A stretch of 54,551 nucleotides of DNA. Source: Tenebrionibacter intestinalis. GTDB taxonomy: Bacteria; Pseudomonadota; Gammaproteobacteria; Enterobacterales; Enterobacteriaceae. Below the pieces are notes generated by a model, which made no database searches, was not told where the DNA came from, and saw only the letters and a list, made by a program, of their open reading frames with translations. Below are positions 25,766 through 35,501 of the stretch, piece after piece. Made by a program: the position numbers and the translations under genes. How positions within the stretch are numbered: position 1 is the first letter of the stretch; the number at the start of each line of letters is the position of its first letter. The stretch covers positions 1-54,551 of the forward strand of contig NZ_JAEPBH010000033.1 of NCBI RefSeq assembly GCF_016632365.1. Reading direction: 5' to 3'.

Positions 25766-26263
25766 ATGGCTGATAGTTTCCAGAATGAAGTGCCAAAGGC
25801 ACGTATTAATCTAAAGCTTGACCTGCATACAGGGGGAGCCAGCAAGAAAACCGAGCTCCCGCTGAAATTACTGGTGGCGGGTGACTTCAGTAATGGTCAG
25901 GAGTCTGCCCCCCTGTCTGAGCGCAAAAAAGTTAACTTGAACAAAAATAACTTCGACTCAGTGCTCTCTGAATATTCCCCAAAAGTCAGTCTGACCGTTA
26001 AAAACACGCTGGCTGATGACGGCAGTGAAGACAACATCAGCCTGACCTTCCGTAGCATGAAGGATTTCACCCCGGAGCAGGTTTCCAGGCAAATCCCACA
26101 GCTGAAGGCAATGCTTTCCATGCGCAACCTGCTTCGCGATTTAAAAGCGAACCTGCTGGACAATCAGGCTTTCCGAAAGGAGCTGGAAAAAATTCTGCTC
26201 GACCCGGCGTTAAGCGCAGAACTCCGCTCAGAGCTGTCTGCTCTCGCACCTAAACAGCCATAA
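25766..26263 (+). CDS. tssB: TssB (VipA/ImpB) small sheath subunit
   Basis: A 165-aa protein that pairs with TssC to form the contractile T6SS sheath. Typical opening PKARINLKLDLHTGG and LPLKLLVAGDFS, then MKDFTPEQVSRQIPQLKAMLSMRNLLRDLKANL, the family helix region. ATG 25766 follows GAGGGATGATGAG. It is the first gene of the cluster and 39 bp upstream of tssC. Confidence 0.95.
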   Translation: MADSFQNEVPKARINLKLDLHTGGASKKTELPLKLLVAGDFSNGQESAPLSERKKVNLNKNNFDSVLSEYSPKVSLTVKNTLADDGSEDNISLTFRSMKDFTPEQVSRQIPQLKAMLSMRNLLRDLKANLLDNQAFRKELEKILLDPALSAELRSELSALAPKQP

Positions 26264-26302
26264 CGGTCACGATGATTTAACGGATTAAAAAGGAAGATGC
26301 TG

Positions 26303-27844
26303 ATGTCTGTAAAAAATGAGAATGCGGCTGGTGGCGAAAGCGTGGTGCTGGAACGTCCTGCTGCGGGCGGGGTTTATGCGTCCCTGTTTGAAAAAATCAA
26401 CCTGAACCCGGTGTCCGAGCTGAGTGCGCTGGATATCTGGCAGGACGCGCAGGCGATGTCGGATGCAACGGCGGATGAACGTTTAACAGCGGGGATGCAG
26501 GTGTTCCTGGAGTGCCTGACAAAATCTGGCTCAAAAGTGGAGAAGCTCGACCGCAACCTCATCGACCACCACATTGCGGAGCTGGACTATCAGATTAGCC
26601 GCCAGCTGGATGCGGTTATGCACCAACCGGACTTCCAGGCTGTTGAAAGCCTGTGGCGCGGAGTGCAGTCCCTGGTGGATAAAACCGATTTTCGCCAGAA
26701 CGTGAAGGTTGAGCTGCTGGATATGTCCAAAGAAGATCTGCGTCAGGACTTCGAAGACAGCCCGGAAATCATCCAGAGTGGACTGTATAAACATACATAT
26801 ATTGATGAGTATGACACCCCGGGCGGTGAGCCGATTGCCGCGCTAATTTCCGCCTACGAATTTGATGCGTCTGCGCAGGATGTTGCTCTGCTGCGTAATA
26901 TATCCAAAGTCTCCGCTGCAGCGCATATGCCGTTTATTGGCTCTGCTGGCCCTAAATTCTTCCTCAAGGACTCAATGGAAGAAGTGGCAGCCATCAAGGA
27001 TATCGGTAACTACTTTGACCGTGCTGAATACATCAAGTGGAAATCCTTCCGCGAGACGGATGATGCCCGCTATATCGGTCTGGTAATGCCACGCGTGCTG
27101 GGGCGTCTGCCGTATGGTCCGGACACCGTGCCGGTTCGTAGCTTCAACTACGTAGAAGAAGTGAAAGGCCCGGATCACGATAAATACCTGTGGACTAACG
27201 CCTCGTTTGCGTTCGCTTCTAACATGGTTCGCAGTTTCATCAACAACGGCTGGTGTGTGCAGATCCGTGGCCCCCAGGCCGGTGGTGCCGTCCAGGATCT
27301 GCCTATCCATCTGTACGATCTGGGCACCGGCAATCAGGTCAAGATCCCGTCAGAAGTGATGATCCCGGAAACCCGTGAGTTTGAATTTGCGAATCTCGGC
27401 TTCATTCCTTTGTCCTACTACAAGAACCGTGATTACTCCTGCTTCTTCTCGGCGAACTCCACACAGAAGCCGGCTCTGTATGACACCGCCGATGCGACGG
27501 CTAACAGCCGTATCAACGCGCGTCTGCCGTACATCTTCCTGCTGTCGCGTATTGCGCACTACCTGAAGCTGATTCAGCGCGAAAATATCGGCACCACCAA
27601 AGACCGTCGTCTGCTGGAGCTGGAGCTGAACACCTGGGTAAAAAGCCTGGTGACCGAAATGACCGATCCGGGCGATGAGCTGCAGGCCTCTCATCCGCTG
27701 CGTGACGCCAAAGTGGTGGTGGAAGACATTGAGGACAATCCGGGCTTCTTCCGCGTTCGCCTGTATGCGGTACCGCATTTCCAGGTCGAAGGCATGGACG
27801 TCAACCTGTCACTGGTTTCCCAGATGCCGAAAGCCAAATCGTAA
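26303..27844 (+). CDS. tssC: TssC (VipB/ImpC) large sheath subunit
   Basis: Large sheath component, 513 aa from ATG 26303; another ATG six bases earlier is too close to the AAGGA. Family features are visible: LIDHHIAELDYQISRQLDAVMHQPDFQAVESLWRG (sheath core helix), SAYEFDASAQDVALLRNISKVSAAAHMPFIGSAGPKFF, and YFSANSTQKP-like and INARLPYIFLLSRIAHYLK near the C-terminus. With TssB it forms the contractile tube that ClpV later recycles. Confidence 0.96.
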   Translation: MSVKNENAAGGESVVLERPAAGGVYASLFEKINLNPVSELSALDIWQDAQAMSDATADERLTAGMQVFLECLTKSGSKVEKLDRNLIDHHIAELDYQISRQLDAVMHQPDFQAVESLWRGVQSLVDKTDFRQNVKVELLDMSKEDLRQDFEDSPEIIQSGLYKHTYIDEYDTPGGEPIAALISAYEFDASAQDVALLRNISKVSAAAHMPFIGSAGPKFFLKDSMEEVAAIKDIGNYFDRAEYIKWKSFRETDDARYIGLVMPRVLGRLPYGPDTVPVRSFNYVEEVKGPDHDKYLWTNASFAFASNMVRSFINNGWCVQIRGPQAGGAVQDLPIHLYDLGTGNQVKIPSEVMIPETREFEFANLGFIPLSYYKNRDYSCFFSANSTQKPALYDTADATANSRINARLPYIFLLSRIAHYLKLIQRENIGTTKDRRLLELELNTWVKSLVTEMTDPGDELQASHPLRDAKVVVEDIEDNPGFFRVRLYAVPHFQVEGMDVNLSLVSQMPKAKS

Positions 27845-27862
27845 GGCAAGGGGAAATCAGGG

Positions 27863-29200
27863 ATGAAAATTTACCGCCCACTTTGGGAGGACGGGGCCGC
27901 TCTGGCCCCGCAACAGTTCCAGCAGCAGGCCCGCTGGAATGAGCACGTTGCCAGCATGGTCGCCCGGATGGGGTTTTCTCATCCCTGGGGCGTGGTAGCC
28001 GCAGAGTTTGATGATGCTGCTCTGGCGTTGTCTCGCCTGAATGCCACCCGTCTGGTGGTACGTTTCCAGGATGGCACGATTGTTGATACAGATCTGGCAG
28101 ATAATCTTCCGTCAGTCTGTGATTTGTCCGCAGCACAGGGCAGTGAAACTGTTGACGTGGTTGTCGCGCTGCCGTTGCTGAGCGCCAGCGGTAGCAACCT
28201 TGATAACGGCCAGGACAGTGAGCGCCCGCGTCGCTGGAAAGCGGAACGTGTGGTGGTGCAGGAACTGGCCGGGCATGAAAGCGGCGAACTGGCCATTCTG
28301 CGTAATGCCATCACACTGCGTTTGTCCAGCCAGGAAAACACGGCATACCTGACCTGTCCCGTAGCCCGTCTGGTGCGTAATGCGCAGGGGCAGTGGAGCC
28401 GGGACCCGGCCTTTATCCCACCGATGCTGTCTGTTGTTGCCAGTCCGTGGCTTGCCACCGAGCTGGGTGACCTGCTGGTCCGTCTGCAGGCCCGTCGCCG
28501 TCGCCTGATGGCTATGCGCCGGGAAAGCAATGAGCGGATGGCCGACTTTGCGGTCGCGGATGTCTCCCTGTTCTGGCTGCTCAATGCCCTGAACAGCGCT
28601 GAACCCGTACTGACTGAATTGTTGCAGACCCCGTCCCGTCACCCGGAACTGCTTTACCGCGAACTGGCCCGTCTGGCCGGCAGCCTGCTGACCTTTTCGC
28701 TGGAGCACGATGCCAGTGATATTCCGGCGTACCAGCATGCTGTACCTGAACGGGTCTTCCCGCCGTTACTGGCCCTGCTGGATAAGTTACTTGAAGCCAG
28801 CCTGCCATCGCGGGTTGTCAGTATCCAGCTTGAGCATCAGGACCAAATCTGGAAAGGCTCCCTTCACGATGCGCGCCTGCGCGAAGGCGCTGATTTTTAT
28901 CTCTCGGTGCGTTCCTCCATGCCGAATCACGAGCTCCAGACCCGGTTCCCGCAGATGTGTAAGGCGGGCAGCTTTGAGGATGTCTCGGATGTGGTGAACG
29001 TGGCGCTGAGCGGAATAGAGATCAAACCTCTGACGCATGTTCCCGCCGCGATCCCTCTGCGCCTGGAGAACCAGTACTTTTCGCTGGACCTGAGTTCTGA
29101 CGTGGCCCGGACCATGCTTGAAATGGGCAGTTGTACCTTCTATACCCCGCGTTCTCTGGGAGAGGTGAAACTTGAACTTTTTGCGGTGCTGCGTACATGA
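27863..29200 (+). CDS. tssK: TssK baseplate protein
   Basis: A 445-aa cytoplasmic protein linking the baseplate to the TssJLM membrane complex. It opens with YRPLWEDGAALAPQQFQQQARWNEH, a hallmark of TssK, and shows the C-terminal RLENQYFSLDL...ARTMLEMGSCTFYTP head domain. Start 27863 follows AGGGG; the end overlaps tssL by four bases (ATGA). Confidence 0.95.
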   Translation: MKIYRPLWEDGAALAPQQFQQQARWNEHVASMVARMGFSHPWGVVAAEFDDAALALSRLNATRLVVRFQDGTIVDTDLADNLPSVCDLSAAQGSETVDVVVALPLLSASGSNLDNGQDSERPRRWKAERVVVQELAGHESGELAILRNAITLRLSSQENTAYLTCPVARLVRNAQGQWSRDPAFIPPMLSVVASPWLATELGDLLVRLQARRRRLMAMRRESNERMADFAVADVSLFWLLNALNSAEPVLTELLQTPSRHPELLYRELARLAGSLLTFSLEHDASDIPAYQHAVPERVFPPLLALLDKLLEASLPSRVVSIQLEHQDQIWKGSLHDARLREGADFYLSVRSSMPNHELQTRFPQMCKAGSFEDVSDVVNVALSGIEIKPLTHVPAAIPLRLENQYFSLDLSSDVARTMLEMGSCTFYTPRSLGEVKLELFAVLRT

Positions 29201-29850
29201 ATACATCAGAAATGAGTCAAATTGAGCGTACGTTCTACCCCGGCTGGCTGATGGCCAGTCAGCTCCGGGGCGGACAGGAGATCCGCGACGGGGAAGGGCT
29301 CTACCGCCGGGCCTGCCGCCTGGTGCAGGAGGCGAAAGCCGCGCTGACGGAGACAGGCTACAGCGATATCAGCCGGGAGCACATGGTCTATGCGCTGTGT
29401 GCCCTGTTGGATGAGAGCGTCCTGAATCGCGGGTCGACAGATGACGGTTACCTGACGTGGCGGCGCGATCCGCTGCAGGCGCATTTTTTTGGCACCCTGA
29501 ATGCCGGTGAAGAGCTCTGGGAGCGTATTCGCAATCTGCTTAAAGAAACGGCACCTGATATGGCGGTGCTGACCTGTATGTACCGCACCCTTCAGTTGGG
29601 CTTTGTCGGGCAGTACCGGGCTGAAGACGATGAACGACGTGAAGATGTGGTACGGGCACTGGGTGAACGGGTGCCTGCCTTTACGCTTTCGCAGGATGCG
29701 CCGATTGTCGCAAGGGCTTCCCGTCTGCGCAGCGGTCGTCGTCTGTACTGGCTTTCCTGGATTATCGGGACGGCTGTGCTGGTGGGGCTGTGGTTCTTCC
29801 TTTCATCCTCCCTCACCGAACTGGTGAGTCAGACGGTCAGACCGGGGTAA
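29197..29850 (+). CDS. tssL: TssL (DotU/IcmH) membrane protein
   Basis: A 217-aa inner-membrane component. The cytoplasmic hook domain contains GEGLYRRACRLVQEAKAAL and ALCALLDESVLNRG. A single C-terminal membrane span (about 186-206; LYWLSWIIGTAVLVGLWFFL) anchors it. There is no peptidoglycan-binding domain on this protein; that domain is in the next gene. ATGA coupling to tssK. Confidence 0.94.
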   Translation: MNTSEMSQIERTFYPGWLMASQLRGGQEIRDGEGLYRRACRLVQEAKAALTETGYSDISREHMVYALCALLDESVLNRGSTDDGYLTWRRDPLQAHFFGTLNAGEELWERIRNLLKETAPDMAVLTCMYRTLQLGFVGQYRAEDDERREDVVRALGERVPAFTLSQDAPIVARASRLRSGRRLYWLSWIIGTAVLVGLWFFLSSSLTELVSQTVRPG

Positions 29851-29853
29851 AGG

Positions 29854-31578
29854 ATGCGTGATGTTTACCGGAGTCTGTTAACCGCCCTGACGGGCGTACT
29901 GGCACTGTGGCTTATCCTGGGCTTCTGGCCGCTGTCGGTCGGGAGCCGTGTGGCACTCAGCCTGCTGGTCATTCTGTTGTGCGGGGCGATGCTCTGGCGT
30001 CAGCGGCGGGCATCACAGCGGCGGGCACAGGCACTCAGGGATATTGTGGACGAGAGCCTGCCCCCGGAAGATTTTCAGGGCGCGGTCATTCTGGTGTGTG
30101 GCGATAACCGCGCACTGTTCGCTGAGTCTGTCCGGCATCGTGAAACCCGTCAGGGCTGGTATCTGCGGGTAAAAGACGCAGAACAGCTGCCCTTGCTTGC
30201 CCAACATCTGAGTCTGATCCGTCCGGCGTTGGTGTCACAAATCTCCGTCATGCTGGCGGTGGTGCCTGAAAAGCACACATTCGGTGATGATTTTACCCAG
30301 TCTTTGCGCGGCTGGCAGCGTGTCGTCGTCCAGTGCCGCTCGGCATTTGGCACTCTCCCCCCGCTGTGGACCGTGACCTGGGTATCGCCTCCTGTGGCTT
30401 GCGCAGAGGCAGAGCCCGTCTGGTTTACCACGGTCAGTCAGCGGACCGGCATTCAGGTATATCAGCCCGGTCAGGGTAATGTGTCACTGACGGAATGGAC
30501 CCGGGAGACAAGAGCAGACGGACGCCTTTCCCGTCTGAGTCAGATTTTGTGGCTGGACGGTCTGCTTGCCTGGCAGAACAGCGCGGTCAATGACCTGCTT
30601 TCGGTACGACAGGGAGAGCTACCGGCAATGAAGCCCTGCGTGCAGGGCATGTGCATGGTGCCGGTGAGCGGTATCGCGGGCAATCTCTGGCAACAGCACA
30701 TCACCGCCGTGACGGCGCTGCCACCGGATGCCGTTGTCACCACAGAGCCACTGCCGCTGCCTGAATTGCTGCTGCCGGCGTTGCCACGCCGACGTGGTGT
30801 CAGCCGCAGAATGGTGTTCTGGCGTTATGCCGGATTACTGGGCGGGATTTTTCTGGCACTTGCCATGCTGGCGTCCTGGATGAACAACCAGCGTCTCATT
30901 CGTAATGTTGGCGATCACCTTGCGTTATATCACCAGCTGACGGGTAATCCTGTTGCACCGAAACTGCGTGCGCAGCAGCGCCTCAGAGCCGATGGCGCAT
31001 TGCTGGACGACTGGCAGCGTCGCGGGGAGCCACTGCGTTATCGCCTGGGGCTGTATCAGGGGCTGCGTCTGGTTCCACCTATTGAGGCCGCCGTCAGCGA
31101 CTGGGCTCCACCTCCACCGCCTCCACCGGTCATTAAGAAAATCATTCAGGGCCCGAAAACCATTCGCCTCGACAGCATGTCGTTGTTCGATTCGGGCAAA
31201 TCGGCGCTGAAAGCCGGATCCACCAAAATGCTGGTGAACTCGCTGGTCGGCGTTAAGGCGAAGCCGGGCTGGCTGATTGTCGTGTCCGGCCATACCGATA
31301 ACACCGGTAACCCGAAGCTTAATCAGACGCTGTCCCTGAAACGTGCCGAAGCGGTACGCGACTGGATGCGTGATACCGGTGATGTGCCGGAAAGCTGTTT
31401 TGCGGTGCAGGGCTATGGCGAAAGCCGTCCGATCGCAACGAACGACACCCCGGATGGGCGCGCGCTCAACCGCCGTGTCGAAATCAGTCTGGTACCGCAG
31501 GCCAATGCCTGCCAGATACCGGGCCTCACCCAGGCGCCATCGCAGGATGATGGCGCATCACAACACAATGGAGAGTAA
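29854..31578 (+). CDS. tagL: TagL-like OmpA-domain protein
   Basis: A 574-aa protein with two N-terminal hydrophobic spans (about residues 7-24 and 28-46), a large central region, another span near 325-345 (RYAGLLGGIFLALAMLASW) and a C-terminal OmpA peptidoglycan-binding domain. The domain includes GHTDNTGNPKLNQTLSLKRAEAV and GYGESRPIATNDTPDGRALNRRVE. The Pro-rich linker PPPPPPVIKK precedes it. It anchors the TssJLM complex to the cell wall, as TagL does in EAEC. Start codon 29854, three bases after the tssL stop codon. Confidence 0.9.
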   Translation: MRDVYRSLLTALTGVLALWLILGFWPLSVGSRVALSLLVILLCGAMLWRQRRASQRRAQALRDIVDESLPPEDFQGAVILVCGDNRALFAESVRHRETRQGWYLRVKDAEQLPLLAQHLSLIRPALVSQISVMLAVVPEKHTFGDDFTQSLRGWQRVVVQCRSAFGTLPPLWTVTWVSPPVACAEAEPVWFTTVSQRTGIQVYQPGQGNVSLTEWTRETRADGRLSRLSQILWLDGLLAWQNSAVNDLLSVRQGELPAMKPCVQGMCMVPVSGIAGNLWQQHITAVTALPPDAVVTTEPLPLPELLLPALPRRRGVSRRMVFWRYAGLLGGIFLALAMLASWMNNQRLIRNVGDHLALYHQLTGNPVAPKLRAQQRLRADGALLDDWQRRGEPLRYRLGLYQGLRLVPPIEAAVSDWAPPPPPPPVIKKIIQGPKTIRLDSMSLFDSGKSALKAGSTKMLVNSLVGVKAKPGWLIVVSGHTDNTGNPKLNQTLSLKRAEAVRDWMRDTGDVPESCFAVQGYGESRPIATNDTPDGRALNRRVEISLVPQANACQIPGLTQAPSQDDGASQHNGE

Positions 31579-31582
31579 TTCC

Positions 31583-32074
31583 ATGGCAATTCCTGTTTAT
31601 CTTTGGCTGAAAGACGACGGCGGCGCGGACATTAAAGGTTCTGTAGACGTTCAGGATCGTGAAGGCAGCATCGAAGTGGTTGCACAGCAGCATAACCTGT
31701 ACATCCCGACCGACAACAACACCGGCAAGCTGACCGGTACACGTATCCACACCCCGTTCCTGTTCACCAAGGAAATCGACTCCTCCAGCCCGTACCTCTA
31801 CAAGGCTGTGACCACAGGTCAGACCCTCAAGTCTGCGGAATTCAAGTGGTACAAAATCAACGACGCGGGTCAGGAAGTTGAGTACTTCAACACCAAACTC
31901 GAGAACGTGAAAGTGGTGAAAGTGAATCCGGTGATGCATGACGTCAAGGATCCTTCTTTCGAGAAGCACAACCACCTCGAGCAGATCGAGCTGCGTTACG
32001 AAAAAATCACCTGGACCTACAAAGACGGCAACATCATTCATTCCGATTCCTGGAACGAACGCGCCACTGCGTAA
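31583..32074 (+). CDS. hcp: Hcp (TssD) inner-tube protein
   Basis: A 163-aa Hcp of the Hcp1-type family: MAIPVYLWLKDDGGADIKGSVDVQDREGSI (in part) and HKPFxx-like THTPFLFTKEID, with KYEKITWTYKDGN at the C-terminus. It forms the hexameric tube that is expelled with the spike. ATG 31583 has GGAG ten bases upstream; a longer out-of-frame-with-its-neighbour extension to 31343 is not real. A terminator follows immediately, which may raise Hcp mRNA relative to downstream genes. Confidence 0.96.
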   Translation: MAIPVYLWLKDDGGADIKGSVDVQDREGSIEVVAQQHNLYIPTDNNTGKLTGTRIHTPFLFTKEIDSSSPYLYKAVTTGQTLKSAEFKWYKINDAGQEVEYFNTKLENVKVVKVNPVMHDVKDPSFEKHNHLEQIELRYEKITWTYKDGNIIHSDSWNERATA

Positions 32075-32080
32075 ATCGCA

Positions 32081-32109
32081 TGCGGACAGGGCCCTGTCCG
32101 CAGTTTTTT
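32081..32109 (+). terminator. Terminator after hcp
   Basis: A perfect 22-bp palindrome TGCGGACAGGG/CCCTGTCCGCA (32081-32102) is followed by TTTTTT (32104-32109). It is probably a partial terminator, since the same-direction T6SS genes continue 140 bp later. Confidence 0.85.
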
Positions 32110-32245
32110 GCTGAGTGCCTGTACGTAACGGGCTTTCAGCAAAGAAAACCACAAACTGCCAGCCTGACCATATGCGCTTTGGTCCCCTTCACGGGAAACA
32201 GCGATGGGCGGTAGCGTGTCCAGGAACCGACAAAGAGAGAGATTC

Positions 32246-34894
32246 ATGGAAAATCCAGCCATCCTGTTGCGACGTCTGAACCCTTACTGTGCCCGTGCGA
32301 TGGAAGGCGCAGCGTCGCTCTGCCAGACCCGCACCCATGCGGAAATTTTGCCGGAGCACTGGCTGCTGAAGCTGCTCGAACAGGGAGAAGGTGATCTGAC
32401 GGTGCTGGCACGCCGCTACGAGTGGGATATGGACGCCATCTGGCAGGATTTGCTGGACTGGCTGGACAAGCAACCGCGCTCAGTTCGCCATCGTCCGCAG
32501 CTGTCTGCTGCCATTCAGTCTCTGCTGCAGGAAGCCTGGCTGATTGCTTCTCTTAACGGTGAGGAACAAATACGCAGCATCCATCTGCTGATGGCGCTGG
32601 TTGACAAACAGAAACTGGTTCGCTGTGACGGGCTGTGGCCGCTGCTGACGCTGGGCCAGAGTCAACTGGAACGTCTGCGTCCGCTGCTCGACGCACAGTC
32701 GGATGAACGCCCGGACGTGCAGCGTGAAGCAAAGCTGGCACAGAGCCACGGTGGAGAGGTGGAGTTTGTTGGCCGTCCGGTGGGTGCAGAACTGAAAGAG
32801 GGGGAGCTGACCCCGGCCCTGCAGAATGCGCTGGATAAATTCACGCTCGATGTCACCGCCAAAGCCAGAGAAGGCAAAATCGACCCGGTCTTTGGTCGTG
32901 ATATTGAAATTCGTCAGATGGTGGACATTCTCTCGCGGCGTCGCAAGAACAACCCGATTCTGGTGGGTGAACCAGGCGTCGGCAAAACGGCGCTGGTGGA
33001 AGGTCTGGCTTTACGTATCGCTGAAGGCAACGTTCCGGAAAGCCTGAAGCCGGTTATTTTGCGCACCCTCGACCTTGGCCTGTTGCAGGCGGGGGCAGGA
33101 GTGAAAGGTGAGTTCGAACAGCGCCTGAAAAACGTCATCGACGCGGTGCAGCAGTCACCGGTGCCGATTTTGCTGTTTATCGACGAAGCCCACACCATTA
33201 TCGGTGCCGGTAACCAGGCGGGGGGCGCGGATGCAGCGAACCTGCTGAAACCGGCGCTGGCGCGTGGCGAACTGCGCACCATCGCTGCCACCACATGGTC
33301 TGAATACAAACAATATTTTGAGCGCGATGCTGCCCTGGAGCGCCGCTTCCAGATGGTGAAAGTGGACGAGCCGGATGACGATACCGCCTGCCTGATGCTG
33401 CGCGGTCTCAAATCCCGATATGCCGAACACCATAACGTGCACATCACCGACGATGCGGTCCGTGCCGCGGTTACGCTGTCCCGTCGCTACCTGACCGGCC
33501 GCCAGCTGCCGGACAAGGCTGTTGATTTGCTGGATACCGCCGCCGCGCGCGTGCGCATGAATCTTGATACCGTGCCGGAAGCCATTGTACGCCTGAAATC
33601 CCGTCTGATAGCGCTTGGAATGGAAACACAGGACTTGCTGGAGGACATTGCCGCAGGCGCATCGTCACACGGTGACCGGCTGGCAGTCATCGACACGCTG
33701 CGTACGGAGCTTGAATCGGAGCTGAAAACGCAGGAAGCCCGTCTTGAGGTAGAGCGCCAGCTGGTCGGGGAGCTGATAGCCTGCCGTCAGGACATCAGTC
33801 GTCAGACAGATATTCACACCCTACAGCAACAGCTGGATTTTCTGCAGCAGGACGGTGCACTAATCCGGCCGGATGTGGATATCCGCATGGTTGCCAACGT
33901 GATTGCAGACTGGACGGGGGTACCACTCTCTTCACTGATGAAAGATGAACAGACCGAACTGCTGACACTCGAAAATGAAATCGGTAAACGTGTGGTCGGG
34001 CAGGACGTGGCGCTGACCGCCATCGCCCGGCGCCTGCGTGCGGCAAAAACGGGTCTCACTTCCGAGAACGGTCCGCAGGGCGTGTTCCTGCTGGTTGGCC
34101 CGAGTGGCGTCGGTAAGACCGAAACTGCACTGGCGCTGGCGGACGTGCTGTACGGCGGTGAGAAATCCCTCATCACCATCAACCTGTCCGAATACCAGGA
34201 GCCGCACACGGTGTCGCAGCTGAAAGGCTCGCCGCCGGGTTACGTGGGTTACGGTCAGGGCGGCATTCTCACCGAAGCGGTTCGCAAGCGCCCGTACAGT
34301 GTGGTGCTTCTCGATGAGGTGGAAAAGGCGCACCGCGACGTGATGAACCTGTTCTACCAGGTGTTCGACCGCGGCTTTATGCGCGACGGCGAAGGGCGCG
34401 AAATCGACTTTCGCAATACCGTCATCCTGATGACCTCGAATCTCGGTAGTGACCACCTGATGCAACTGCTCGATGAACAGCCGGAGGCCACCGAAGGCGA
34501 CCTGCACGAGCTGCTGCGCCCGATATTACGCGACCACTTCCAGCCGGCGCTGCTGGCCCGTTTCCAGACCGTGATTTACCGCCCGCTGGCGGAAGCTGCC
34601 ATGCGTACCATCGTGGAAATGAAACTGGCTCAGGTCAGCAGGCGTCTGAACCGTCACTACGGCCTGACCACGCAGATTGATGAGAGCCTCTACGACGCGC
34701 TGACCGCCGCCTGCCTGCTGCCGGATACCGGTGCGCGCAACGTCGACAGCCTGCTCAGCCAGCAAATTCTGCCGGTGCTGAGTCAACAACTGCTGACCCA
34801 CATGGCTGCGAAGCAGAAACCACACTCCCTGACGTTCGGCTGGAATGATGAGGAAGGGATTGTACTGGCGTTTAATGAGGCGCACGGAGGCTGA
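32246..34894 (+). CDS. clpV: ClpV (TssH) AAA+ ATPase
   Basis: An 882-aa disaggregase that unfolds contracted TssBC sheath. It has a Clp_N domain (about 1-150; LNPYCARAMEGAASLCQ and the repeated SIHLLMALV), a first AAA+ module with Walker A GEPGVGKT (about residue 241), and a second with GPSGVGKTE (about 617). The Walker B motifs are LLFIDEAHTII and VVLLDEVEKAH. ATG 32246 after AGAGAGAG. It is larger than the housekeeping ClpB and placed in the T6SS operon. Confidence 0.96.
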   Translation: MENPAILLRRLNPYCARAMEGAASLCQTRTHAEILPEHWLLKLLEQGEGDLTVLARRYEWDMDAIWQDLLDWLDKQPRSVRHRPQLSAAIQSLLQEAWLIASLNGEEQIRSIHLLMALVDKQKLVRCDGLWPLLTLGQSQLERLRPLLDAQSDERPDVQREAKLAQSHGGEVEFVGRPVGAELKEGELTPALQNALDKFTLDVTAKAREGKIDPVFGRDIEIRQMVDILSRRRKNNPILVGEPGVGKTALVEGLALRIAEGNVPESLKPVILRTLDLGLLQAGAGVKGEFEQRLKNVIDAVQQSPVPILLFIDEAHTIIGAGNQAGGADAANLLKPALARGELRTIAATTWSEYKQYFERDAALERRFQMVKVDEPDDDTACLMLRGLKSRYAEHHNVHITDDAVRAAVTLSRRYLTGRQLPDKAVDLLDTAAARVRMNLDTVPEAIVRLKSRLIALGMETQDLLEDIAAGASSHGDRLAVIDTLRTELESELKTQEARLEVERQLVGELIACRQDISRQTDIHTLQQQLDFLQQDGALIRPDVDIRMVANVIADWTGVPLSSLMKDEQTELLTLENEIGKRVVGQDVALTAIARRLRAAKTGLTSENGPQGVFLLVGPSGVGKTETALALADVLYGGEKSLITINLSEYQEPHTVSQLKGSPPGYVGYGQGGILTEAVRKRPYSVVLLDEVEKAHRDVMNLFYQVFDRGFMRDGEGREIDFRNTVILMTSNLGSDHLMQLLDEQPEATEGDLHELLRPILRDHFQPALLARFQTVIYRPLAEAAMRTIVEMKLAQVSRRLNRHYGLTTQIDESLYDALTAACLLPDTGARNVDSLLSQQILPVLSQQLLTHMAAKQKPHSLTFGWNDEEGIVLAFNEAHGG

Positions 34895-34895
34895 A

Positions 34896-35501
34896 ATGCA
34901 GATTTGCATGTTGGATTACGGCAACCTGTCGGCGGATGGCAAAACGGCGTACCTGAAATGCTACGGCATCGGGACGTTTGAAGTGCTGTCGGGGATTGAG
35001 CGCTATATTAATAACCCTGACTGTACCGACCATGAGAAGGCGGCTATTCCACCCGGTACATACTGGGTGACCGACAGGCCTGCCGGCAGCCTGTATAACC
35101 GCGTCAGGGCAGAGGCGATTGATGCGTGGCATGGTTACCGGGATCATCATTCTGAATGGTTTGCCCTGTTCAGTGATAAAACCAAAAAAGACTGCCTGAA
35201 TGTGAATGGCCTCAACCGCACGGGCTTTCGTCTTCACCCCCTGAACAGCGATGGCACCGGCGTTTCCTGGGGCTGTATCACCCTGAGACGTTACAGCGAT
35301 TTTCACCATCTGCGCCGCCTGTTGTTGAAGCGGGGGACCTTTCCGGTGCCAGGCGGGAACGGCCTGATGGCCTGGGCGCGTATCGATGTGCGCAGTACGC
35401 CTGATTTCAGTCAGTGCGAGGCAGAGGTCAGAGAAAAGGAAGACGCTGACAAGCGTCGTGCACAACAGGCCCTGAAGAAACGCACGGAGAGCGCAGAATG
35501 A
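34896..35501 (+). CDS. DUF2778 (Tlde1-like) effector
   Basis: A 201-aa protein with a C-terminal DUF2778 domain. The motif RLHPLNSDGTGVSWGCITLRR places His114 and Cys127 as in L,D-transpeptidase-like folds (H-x12-16-S-x-G-C). In Salmonella, DUF2778 proteins are T6SS effectors (Tlde1) that modify peptidoglycan. The C-tail is strongly charged and coiled (SQCEAEVREKEDADKRRAQQALKK). GGAGG precedes ATG 34896, and the next gene overlaps by four bases, so an effector-immunity pair is likely. Confidence 0.82.
   Translation: MQICMLDYGNLSADGKTAYLKCYGIGTFEVLSGIERYINNPDCTDHEKAAIPPGTYWVTDRPAGSLYNRVRAEAIDAWHGYRDHHSEWFALFSDKTKKDCLNVNGLNRTGFRLHPLNSDGTGVSWGCITLRRYSDFHHLRRLLLKRGTFPVPGGNGLMAWARIDVRSTPDFSQCEAEVREKEDADKRRAQQALKKRTESAE

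Noticed and set aside
31343-31582. An N-terminal extension of Hcp by about 80 residues
   Set aside because: It is read through the end of the tagL gene in another frame; Hcp has its own ATG at 31583 with a ribosome-binding site and a normal length.
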